NCBI GenBank assembly: GCA_964561495.1
Contig: CAZLPW010000030.1
Span: 1-22,098 of the forward strand
Reading direction: 5' to 3'
Length of the DNA stretch: 22,098 nt
Origin: CAZLPW01 sp964561495
Lineage (GTDB): Bacteria > Fidelibacterota > Marinisomatia > Marinisomatales > UBA1611
Below are positions 15,312 through 22,098 of the stretch, in pieces. The notes under the pieces are model-generated. The model worked only from the letters and a program-made list of their open reading frames with translations, did not search any database and had not been told where the DNA came from. Position numbers and translations under genes: made by a program. The stretch's first letter is position 1; every line of letters starts with the position of its first letter.

Positions 15312-16298
15312 ATGAAAAAATCATATGTAATTATATATTTTATTGGGATTGTTTCCATTGGCTCAGCTGGCTTTTATTATATAGGACGGCCCGAATGGAG
15401 CGTTTTTGATAGTATTTACATGACTATAATAACCTTAGCCACTGTTGGTTATGGTGAGGTTCATCCTATGAGCCAGGAAGCCAAACTATGGGCTATTTTA
15501 GTAATTATTTTTGGTGTTACTGGAATTGGTGCAATATTAAAAGTATTTGGCAAAGAATTAATTCAAATTGAATTATACAAAAAAAGGATTATGATGAATA
15601 AGATTAAAGATATCTCAGAACATTTTATCATTTGTGGCTATGGAAGGATGGGAGCAATAATTGCGAAAGAATTTTCCGAAAAAAATTTAAATTACCTTTT
15701 GATTGAAAAAGATGATGAAAAAGCAGAAAAACTAAGAGCTGAGGGTATCTTGGTTATTCATAACGACGCTACAAATGAGGATGCATTAAAGTTAGCAAAT
15801 TTTAGTTCAGCACTTGGAGCTGCCGTTGTACTAAACAATGATAGAGATAATTTATTTGTCACATTGTCAATTCGTACATACAATCCCGATATCCATATTA
15901 TAAGTCGATGCGCAAGAGAAGAGAACAAAAACAAATTAATTCGGGCGGGAGCAAACAGAGTTATTAATCCATACGTTTCAGGTGGCCACAGAATGGCTGA
16001 AATTTTATCTAGTCCCAAATTAGAAGACTCAGTTTCGATTAAAACCCCAAGTATTGGAAATTTAGATATAAGCGTTAATGAAATTTCTATGAAAAACCTT
16101 GAAAAATATATTGATCTTACAATTTCCGATATTGATCTAAAGGGTAAATATGGAATTGAAATAGTAGGAATTATAGAACAAAGCGGAAATTATATTTTAA
16201 AACCAGATGAAACTATAATTTTAAACAAAGAGGATATTATTATTATTATGGGTGAAGCCGAGAAATTCTCTTTATTTAGAAAGAACCTTTCTATTTAG
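15312..16298 (+). CDS. Two-TM potassium channel with RCK (TrkA-N/TrkA-C) domains
   Basis: An inner-membrane ion channel of the MthK type, 328 aa. TM1 is about residues 5-24 and TM2 about 58-80. Between them lies a pore helix and the selectivity filter TVGYGE (44-49), which is the potassium signature. The cytoplasmic RCK domain begins near 103 with a Rossmann nucleotide-binding motif GYGRMG (109-114), an acidic residue at the end of strand 2 (LLIEKDD) and NDATNEDAL. A TrkA-C-like domain fills about 235-328 and ends IIIMGEAEKFSLF. Gating by a nucleotide or Ca2+ is typical of the family; the ligand here is unknown. A terminator upstream means it probably has its own promoter. It is convergent with the cyclase gene. 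Confidence 0.93.
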   Translation: MKKSYVIIYFIGIVSIGSAGFYYIGRPEWSVFDSIYMTIITLATVGYGEVHPMSQEAKLWAILVIIFGVTGIGAILKVFGKELIQIELYKKRIMMNKIKDISEHFIICGYGRMGAIIAKEFSEKNLNYLLIEKDDEKAEKLRAEGILVIHNDATNEDALKLANFSSALGAAVVLNNDRDNLFVTLSIRTYNPDIHIISRCAREENKNKLIRAGANRVINPYVSGGHRMAEILSSPKLEDSVSIKTPSIGNLDISVNEISMKNLEKYIDLTISDIDLKGKYGIEIVGIIEQSGNYILKPDETIILNKEDIIIIMGEAEKFSLFRKNLSI

Positions 16299-16316
16299 AG
16301 ATATTTATTTTTGGCA

Positions 16317-16332
16317 CATAATATATATTATG
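16317..16332. repeat. 16-bp perfect palindrome in convergent gap
   Basis: CATAATATATATTATG reads the same on both strands. It lies in the 57-nt gap between the 3' ends of the channel and cyclase genes. It is too AT-rich to form a strong hairpin and has no flanking T tract, so a role in termination is doubtful. A TTGG/CCAA inverted pair (about 16338-16351) lies beside it. Confidence 0.5.
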
Positions 16333-16355
16333 TATAATTGGCAATTACCAAATAT

Positions 16356-17951
16356 TTAAGACACAATAAAGGTTTGCACCTCCCCTATTCCTTTGATATC
16401 GATTTTTTTTAAAGGCTCAATTTCAAATCTACTTTCTTTTTTTATTAATCTTTTGGTTTCTTCAGATATATGAATCTTTCCTACAGGGCTAGTTGTTTCA
16501 AGTCGGTTGGCAAAATTTATAGTTGAACCCCATATATCAAAGGCAAATTTCTTTTTTCCTATAACGCCGCTAACAGCTGAACCCGAATGAATTCCAACCC
16601 TTAGATTAAGATCCATCATTTTATTTGATTTATTTATAATTTTCATTGTATTTAAAATTTCAATTCCAAAAAATACAGTATCTATTGCGCTTTTTGTCTT
16701 TTCTCCATTTAACCCAGCAACAGCAAAATAACTGTCACCAATGGTTTTAATTTTTTCTAGACCGAATCGTTGTGCTAAAAAATCAAATTCTGTAAAAATA
16801 TTATTTAAAGTTGAAACAATATCTTCGGGATCCATCGCTTTTGCCTGCGGTGTAAAGTTAACAATATCTGCAAATACAACTGTTAAATCATGATGCTTAT
16901 CAGCGATATTAGTTTGGCCTAGTTTTAGTCTATCTGCGATATCTTTTGGAAGAATATTAAAAAGAAGATTGTCAGATTTTTCTCGCTCCTTTTCTAGCTG
17001 AATTATTAAATCTTTTTCTTTATCTCGTAATTGTTTTTTTTCAATACAGTTTGAAATTCTAGCATCTAGAATGGCTTGCTCGAAAGGTTTTTGGATATAG
17101 TCATCCGCTCCAATATCAATACACCTATAAATACTATCTGGATCATCCATTGAAGAGATCATTATAACTGGTAAATAATAAAATCTTTTATCATTTTTAA
17201 TAAACTTCAGCACCTCGTAACCATTCATTTCTGGCATTACAATATCAAGTAAAACCAAATCTAAGTTATCTGCGTTTGTCATTATTTCAACTAAAGCCTC
17301 CCTCCCATTATTTGCCACTCTTACTTTATGACCCTGCTTTTCTAAACGTTTTTGTAATAATTCAGTATTATTTGGATTATCATCAACAACTAAAATAGCT
17401 CCAATAGATCTATCTTTTACTTCATCAGGATTAATTGGCTCAATACTATCAATAACATCCTTAATCATTGTCAAATGCCCAGTATTTAATGAATTCTGCC
17501 TGATCTCTTCTGTGTCTGATGTTTTAAAATGGATTACGTTTTGAATTTCATCTGACAGCATCTTTGCAGAAGTAATTATTTTACCTAGGTCATCATTAAA
17601 ATTTTCTAATACATTATTTTGCTCAGAATTATTTTCTTGTAATAATTCTGCCAGCCCAACAACGGTGTTCAAGGGCGTTCTAATTTGAATCTCAATCTCT
17701 CGACCCAATTCCATTATTGTTTTATTTGGATCTAGTAATTTATTATCTGAAAGACAAGTTTCAATTTGAGAAAGAATTTCTCTTCCTGCGTGATTTAATT
17801 TAGTTATATCATTAATAATAGCAGTTAATCCCTCGTCTTCGCAATCTTCAATAAGCATTTCGCTATATCCCAAGATTGCATTAACAGGGTTTTTCAGATT
17901 GTGACGGGCTTTACTTAAAAAAGCTTTTTTAGTTCTTTTATCTAAGACCAT
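16356..17951 (-). CDS. Response-regulator adenylate cyclase with two degenerate DHp-like segments
   Basis: A predicted cytoplasmic enzyme, 531 aa, making cAMP from ATP. Residues 10-70 resemble a histidine-kinase DHp domain and keep His17 (KARHNLKNPVNAILGY). Residues 80-142 form a second DHp-like segment (QIRTPLNTVVGLAELL) in which Ile88 replaces the His. There is no ATPase domain. A receiver domain follows (about 184-300; Asp190-Asp191, phosphoacceptor Asp236, Lys288), then a coiled-coil linker, then a class III cyclase domain (about 352-531). In the cyclase, metal-binding Asp362 and Asp406, Lys402 and Asp472 (adenine-specifying) and Asn479/Arg483 (transition state) are all present, so ATP rather than GTP is the expected substrate. 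It is last in the signalling operon, 27 nt after the receiver gene, without a clear Shine-Dalgarno. Confidence 0.93.
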   Translation of the reverse strand: MVLDKRTKKAFLSKARHNLKNPVNAILGYSEMLIEDCEDEGLTAIINDITKLNHAGREILSQIETCLSDNKLLDPNKTIMELGREIEIQIRTPLNTVVGLAELLQENNSEQNNVLENFNDDLGKIITSAKMLSDEIQNVIHFKTSDTEEIRQNSLNTGHLTMIKDVIDSIEPINPDEVKDRSIGAILVVDDNPNNTELLQKRLEKQGHKVRVANNGREALVEIMTNADNLDLVLLDIVMPEMNGYEVLKFIKNDKRFYYLPVIMISSMDDPDSIYRCIDIGADDYIQKPFEQAILDARISNCIEKKQLRDKEKDLIIQLEKEREKSDNLLFNILPKDIADRLKLGQTNIADKHHDLTVVFADIVNFTPQAKAMDPEDIVSTLNNIFTEFDFLAQRFGLEKIKTIGDSYFAVAGLNGEKTKSAIDTVFFGIEILNTMKIINKSNKMMDLNLRVGIHSGSAVSGVIGKKKFAFDIWGSTINFANRLETTSPVGKIHISEETKRLIKKESRFEIEPLKKIDIKGIGEVQTFIVS

Positions 17952-17970
17952 ATTTAATTAAACATGGAAG

Positions 17971-17987
17971 ATATCATTTTATGATAT
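17971..17987. repeat. Inverted repeat spanning the receiver stop codon
   Basis: ATATCAT and ATGATAT are 7-bp perfect inverted arms separated by TTT. They include the receiver stop codon (17979-17981) and the start of the 27-nt spacer before the cyclase. The structure would be a weak hairpin in mRNA. It may be chance in AT-rich DNA or may mark the intercistronic junction. Confidence 0.4.
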
Positions 17988-18341
17988 GAAAGATTTAATT
18001 TTTCCTAGTAGCCTCTTGAATTCAACAGGCTTTGTATCATACTCATCTGCACCAGCATCAAGTGCCTTTTCTCGGTCTCCAGACATTGCATGAGCAGTCA
18101 AAACGATGATTGGAATGTCCTTTGTATTATCATCCTTTTTAATTTGGTTCGTAGCCTCCCAGCCGTCAATTATTGGCAAACCCAAATCCATTAGAATTAA
18201 GTCAGGGCTCTCGCTCTTGGCCATGTCAACTCCCTTTTGCCCATCCTCTGCCATAACAACATCAAACCCCTTTCTTTCTAATCTCCTGGAAAGCATATCT
18301 CGATTCATTTCATTGTCTTCAACAATTAGTATTTTTGACAT
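17979..18341 (-). CDS. Single-domain response regulator (CheY/DivK-like receiver)
   Basis: A 120-aa stand-alone receiver domain that probably relays phosphate or binds a partner when phosphorylated. All key residues are present: Glu8/Asp9, phosphoacceptor Asp52 in LMDLGLP, Thr82 and Lys104 in TKP. ADEYDTKPVEFKRLL is typical of DivK or hybrid-kinase-type receivers. The ATG lies 2 nt after the kinase stop. A Shine-Dalgarno-like AGGGG inside the last kinase codons lies 7 nt upstream of it, so translation is coupled. The position between the hybrid kinase and the cyclase suggests a shuttle within one phosphorelay. Confidence 0.95.
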   Translation of the reverse strand: MSKILIVEDNEMNRDMLSRRLERKGFDVVMAEDGQKGVDMAKSESPDLILMDLGLPIIDGWEATNQIKKDDNTKDIPIIVLTAHAMSGDREKALDAGADEYDTKPVEFKRLLGKIKSFIS

Positions 18342-18343
18342 AA

Positions 18344-21300
18344 TTAACCCCTGCTCTTTAATAGTTCAATTCTGGTCCCAACTTCAGATAGTAATTCCTT
18401 TTTGCTGTAAGATCCTTTTTGCATTATTGCCTCCACATTTCCTTTCAAGCGCTCGTGATCTTCTTTTGTTAGGTCTTTTGCGGTCACAACAACCACTGGG
18501 ATATCAATCCAATCCTTATTTTTCCTCAGCTCTTCTGAAAATTCAAACCCATCCATTTCAGGCATCATTAAATCGAGGATAATTAATCCTGGTTTTGATT
18601 TTTCAACTTTATCAAGTCCCTCTTTACCATTTACTGCTTCCCTAACTTTAAAATCGTTTGATTCTAAACTCTTTCTCATCATTGTCCTTGTCGTCTCATC
18701 ATCCTCAACAATTAGGATTGCCTGAGAATCTGCTTCTATCTGATGTTTACTTAGGACCCCAGATAATTCCTCCCAGTTTACTGGTTTAGTTAGGTAATCA
18801 GTTGCACCTAACGAAAAACCCAGGTCAGGTTCATCTGCCATTGTAAGCATTATCGTTGGAATGTTTTTTGTTTTTTCATTATTCTGGAGTGCTGTAAGGA
18901 CCTCCCAACCATCCATTTCAGGCATCATGACGTCTAATGTTATTAAATCAGGGTTCTCCTTTGCAGCAAGGTTTAAGCCTTCTTCACCAGACATTGCTTG
19001 AATCACAACATAATTTTTCTTTTCCAGGAACCTTTTCATCATATCTTGTGCATTTTCATCATCATCAACAACCAAAATCTTAAAACCATCTTTTATATTT
19101 TTTTCATCTGATTTTTTTTCTTTTACCTTTTTATCCTCAACAATTCTAGGTAGCGTTACAATAAAAGTTGTCCCGGTACCTACTTTAGATTCCAATTCTA
19201 TTCTTCCGCCCATCATTTCCGTAAACATTTTAGTTATTGTTAGACCAAGCCCAGTACCACCGAATTTTCTAGTCGTCTTTTCATCTGCCTGAGTAAAAGG
19301 TTTGAAAACCTTATCAACCTGATCCTTGGTCATACCAATGCCAGAATCTTTTACCTTAAACTGAATATTCTTGTCATCTAAGTCATCAACAATTACCGTT
19401 ATGACTCCCTCCTTTGTAAACTTCGATGCATTACTTAAAAGATTTAATAAAATTTGCCTAATCTTTGTTACGTCAGACTTGATAGAATTATTTTTGCAAT
19501 TGAAATCAATTTCCAATTTATTTTTATTATTTTCGACTAACGGCTTTACTGTGGATTTCACTTCATTAAGAGCATTTAACAAATCAAATTCTTCTAAAAA
19601 TAACTCCATTTTCCCAGATTCGACTTTAGAAAGGTCCAGAATATCATTAATAAGACCTAATAAATGTTTTCCCGATCCGTGTATTTTTTCTAGATCTGGA
19701 ACAAAATCTTCATTTTCGTCTTCCGCATCTTCAATTAACATCTCGCTATATCCTATAATTGCATTTAAAGGCGTTCGTAGCTCATGGCTCATATTTGCTA
19801 AGAAAGTACTTTTTGCCTCGTTTGCTGCTTCAGCAGCTTTTTGCGATTCCTGTAATTGTGTATTTTTTTCTTCTAAATTTTCTCTTGCTATTCGATCTTT
19901 TTCCGCTGCCTCTTCTCTTAGCTGTAAGGAGACCTGTCTTTGCTTTATGTAATTATTTGTTGAATACCCTGATAAGGAAATAATTAGTAGTATAACACCC
20001 CAGAAAGGGACTGCTGTCTTTGGCTCTTTGTACCACGGGTAAATTACAGTAAATGATGCACTTGCGGGATTAGAATAGTTTAAATCTCTATCAATGGACT
20101 GAACCTCAAAAGTAAAATCACCCGCGTTATTAGGGACCCATTCAAAAACAGGCTCTGTGGATGGTTTACTCCACTCATCAGATATCTCTTTAATTCGATA
20201 TCTAAATTTTTGCTTATCTTTGTGTGTATTATAGTTCGCAGCATTTACAATAAAATTAAGTCGGTTATCAGTAACTGATTTAGCCACCTGACTTAAATTT
20301 TTACCTATTTTATATCTGTTATTAGATGTTACTATCTCCTTGACCCGTACAAATCCAGGTGATGAACTTGGTCTATATTCTGAGATTCCTTTTCCATCAC
20401 CCGATCCAAACCAATAGACACTATTACCAAAACTTGTTAAAGAAGAAATTCCATTACCTACTAAACCATCTCTTGAATCAAGTGTGCCCCATGTTTCTCC
20501 ATCAAAAACTCCTACGCCACCTCCATATGTTCCTATCCATACTCTATCATAGTCGTCTATATACATATTCCACACTTCTGGATTTGCGACACCATCCTTT
20601 CTTGTATATTGGGTAAAGACATCCCCATCAAATTTCACCACTCCAGAGCCATCTGTTCCCAACCATATGTTTCCTTCAGAATCAATATCAACGCATGTAA
20701 TTCTATTATCCTGTAGACCACTCTCTGGCGTATAGTTAGTAAATCTTTTACCATCAAAGATAGATATACCATAGTTTTGAATTCCTAATACTATCACATC
20801 TTTTGGTCCGCCCTTTGCTATATCAACACCCCAGACTCGCTCTTTTGTTAATCCCTGTTCTTCATCGTAGGTAATTGATTCCGAACCATCAAACCTTGTT
20901 AAACCATAAAAGGAGGTAAACCAAATAAATCCCCTATCATCAGCAAATAATGCTTTAATCTCATTTGTTGGCAATCCATCTTCTTTGGTAAATGTTTTAA
21001 TTTTCCTTCCATCATATTTTGAAAGACCAGCGCTAGTAGCCATCCAAATATTTCCATAAACATCAATATCAAGACTTGTTATAGTATTATTTCTAAGACC
21101 ATCTTCAATTTTAAATTGATTTTTTATTTTTCCATCAATTAATTGTATAAGACCTCGACCATTTGTAGCTATCCAAAGATTTCTATTTTTATCTACTTTT
21201 ATATCATTGATAGCTATATTAGGGAAGCTATCTGCCTCAGTTGTATTAATGATCGATCTAGGATCGTACTTTACAACACCAGATCCACTCCAATCGGTAA

Positions 21301-22098
21301 ACCAGTATATACCATCCTTTGATCGATTAATCTCCATTCCAGCGTTTAATTCAAAATTATATCCAGCAGATTTAGGGTCTAGCCTTACAAATGTTTTTCC
21401 ATTGTATCTAAAGACACCGTTGCCTGTACTGATGATCGCATTGCCTGATTTATCAAAATAAACATCATTTATTTGATTATTTGCAAGACCATGTTTATAC
21501 CAAAGGACAGAAAATTTTGTACCATCAAAAATAGATAATCCAGCACGTGTCCCTATCCATATTTTTCCGTTTGGTCCTTTTCTAATACAATTTATCCACT
21601 GGTTACTTAGACCATCGTCAGAATTATATACTCTAAACTTTTTACCATTGTACAATACCAGTCCATCTAGGGTACCTAACCAGATATTCGTACCTTCTAC
21701 CATTATAGTGTTAACATATCCAAATGGAATACCATCGTTTCCATTGAATGTCTTGAAGTTTTTACCATCATAAATTGTAAATCCACCATTTCCACCAATA
21801 AGGATATTTCCGTTAACATCTTGGCCAATTGCAGTAACACTTTTACCATTAAGCCCATCTTGTTCAGAAAAAACTTTTTCAATTTTATCATCTTTAAATA
21901 ATGTCAGCCCTCCATCATTTCTCCATTGAGGATGAGCAGCAGCGGCCCAAATTCGATTTTTATTATCTTGAAAGATTTGCAATATCGGGTTTTGAGGTAA
22001 ACCATCATGCTGGTTAATATTTATTATTTCCTGACCATCGTAAATGGAAATTCCGGTATAGGATCCAAACCAAAGTTTATTTTCATTATCAATTACAC
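18344..22098 (-). CDS. Periplasmic two-propeller hybrid histidine kinase with two receivers, 5'-truncated
   Basis: A sensor kinase read leftward. The frame is open to the window edge, so the start and signal peptide lie beyond 22098. The visible part has about 1250 residues. First come about 14 beta-propeller repeats of the Reg_prop type (G-x-IW-x-GT, GLS-x-YDG, EDGL), enough for two seven-bladed propellers. A Y_Y_Y-type beta-sandwich follows (about 20020-20330). One membrane helix near 19960-20010 and a coiled coil come next. The DHp domain contains SHELRTPLN, with its His at 19784-19786. The ATPase domain has an N box (LLNLLSNASKF), DSGIGM and GGTGLGL. Two receivers end the protein, each with an intact D-x-MMPEMDG phosphoacceptor motif. 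This layout matches Bacteroidetes-style hybrid two-component systems, but the output is receivers rather than an AraC DNA-binding domain. The receiver gene follows directly. Confidence 0.95.
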   Translation of the reverse strand, partial: VIDNENKLWFGSYTGISIYDGQEIININQHDGLPQNPILQIFQDNKNRIWAAAAHPQWRNDGGLTLFKDDKIEKVFSEQDGLNGKSVTAIGQDVNGNILIGGNGGFTIYDGKNFKTFNGNDGIPFGYVNTIMVEGTNIWLGTLDGLVLYNGKKFRVYNSDDGLSNQWINCIRKGPNGKIWIGTRAGLSIFDGTKFSVLWYKHGLANNQINDVYFDKSGNAIISTGNGVFRYNGKTFVRLDPKSAGYNFELNAGMEINRSKDGIYWFTDWSGSGVVKYDPRSIINTTEADSFPNIAINDIKVDKNRNLWIATNGRGLIQLIDGKIKNQFKIEDGLRNNTITSLDIDVYGNIWMATSAGLSKYDGRKIKTFTKEDGLPTNEIKALFADDRGFIWFTSFYGLTRFDGSESITYDEEQGLTKERVWGVDIAKGGPKDVIVLGIQNYGISIFDGKRFTNYTPESGLQDNRITCVDIDSEGNIWLGTDGSGVVKFDGDVFTQYTRKDGVANPEVWNMYIDDYDRVWIGTYGGGVGVFDGETWGTLDSRDGLVGNGISSLTSFGNSVYWFGSGDGKGISEYRPSSSPGFVRVKEIVTSNNRYKIGKNLSQVAKSVTDNRLNFIVNAANYNTHKDKQKFRYRIKEISDEWSKPSTEPVFEWVPNNAGDFTFEVQSIDRDLNYSNPASASFTVIYPWYKEPKTAVPFWGVILLIISLSGYSTNNYIKQRQVSLQLREEAAEKDRIARENLEEKNTQLQESQKAAEAANEAKSTFLANMSHELRTPLNAIIGYSEMLIEDAEDENEDFVPDLEKIHGSGKHLLGLINDILDLSKVESGKMELFLEEFDLLNALNEVKSTVKPLVENNKNKLEIDFNCKNNSIKSDVTKIRQILLNLLSNASKFTKEGVITVIVDDLDDKNIQFKVKDSGIGMTKDQVDKVFKPFTQADEKTTRKFGGTGLGLTITKMFTEMMGGRIELESKVGTGTTFIVTLPRIVEDKKVKEKKSDEKNIKDGFKILVVDDDENAQDMMKRFLEKKNYVVIQAMSGEEGLNLAAKENPDLITLDVMMPEMDGWEVLTALQNNEKTKNIPTIMLTMADEPDLGFSLGATDYLTKPVNWEELSGVLSKHQIEADSQAILIVEDDETTRTMMRKSLESNDFKVREAVNGKEGLDKVEKSKPGLIILDLMMPEMDGFEFSEELRKNKDWIDIPVVVVTAKDLTKEDHERLKGNVEAIMQKGSYSKKELLSEVGTRIELLKSRG

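Noticed and set aside
18106..18582. Plus-strand reading frame opposite the receiver and the kinase end
   Set aside because: It lies antisense to two certain genes, its product has no family features, and its composition mirrors the opposite strand.
19371..19952. 193-codon plus-strand reading frame inside the kinase gene
   Set aside because: It is antisense to the DHp and ATPase domains; the serine/leucine/phenylalanine-rich product is typical of a shadow frame.
20390..22098. Tandem DNA repeats in the right-hand part
   Set aside because: The repetition is at protein level (propeller blades of about 40 residues). The DNA copies are too divergent to count as a nucleotide repeat or CRISPR array.

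Overview
The window is AT-rich, tightly packed bacterial DNA using the standard code (TGA acts as a stop). Core genes sit in long collinear runs with 1-30 nt gaps or short overlaps. Arginine is mostly AGA/AGG, and several genes start with TTG, GTG or, in one case, ATA. The conserved block thrS-infC-rpmI-rplT-pheS-pheT-(small coiled coil)-zapA-folD, the long-form signal peptidase I, and the periplasmic propeller hybrid kinase together suggest an uncultured marine-type member of the FCB group, such as Marinimicrobia/SAR406 or a relative of Bacteroidetes. This placement is an inference from gene style, not a database result.

Layout. (1) 1-8273, + strand: a translation and cell-division operon. 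It contains threonyl-tRNA synthetase (5' end cut by the window), IF3 with an apparent AUA start, ribosomal proteins L35 and L20, both phenylalanyl-tRNA synthetase subunits, a 60-residue coiled-coil protein, ZapA, FolD, and a secreted endonuclease/exonuclease/phosphatase-fold enzyme overlapping the folD end. (2) 8274-8620: a hairpin terminator and a lone tRNA-Arg(CCG). (3) 8621-9295, +: a secreted protein that looks like an NTF2/SnoaL fold interrupted by a PDZ-like segment. (4) 9283-11638, - strand: a sodium:alanine-type symporter and an inositol-monophosphatase-family enzyme in one transcription unit. (5) 11792-16298, +: RNase HII with a C-terminal YraN-like extension, signal peptidase I, three small proteins not recognised, an intrinsic terminator, and a two-TM potassium channel with cytoplasmic RCK domains. 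(6) 16356-22098, -: a three-gene signalling operon read leftward. It encodes a large periplasmic two-propeller hybrid histidine kinase with two receiver domains (5' end beyond the window), a single-domain CheY/DivK-like receiver, and an adenylate-cyclase response regulator carrying two degenerate DHp-like segments.

How they work together. Region 1 couples charging of Thr and Phe tRNAs, initiation and two 50S proteins with an FtsZ-ring factor and one-carbon metabolism. Region 6 reads as one pathway: an extracytoplasmic signal leads to kinase autophosphorylation, then phosphotransfer through three or four receivers, with cAMP production as the likely output. The least ordinary items are the RNase HII-YraN-like fusion with eroded nuclease residues, the cyclase whose N-terminus resembles the DHp domain of the kinase in its own operon, the PDZ-in-NTF2-like secreted protein, and the AUA start of infC. 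I saw no CRISPR array, insertion sequence, prophage or rRNA.
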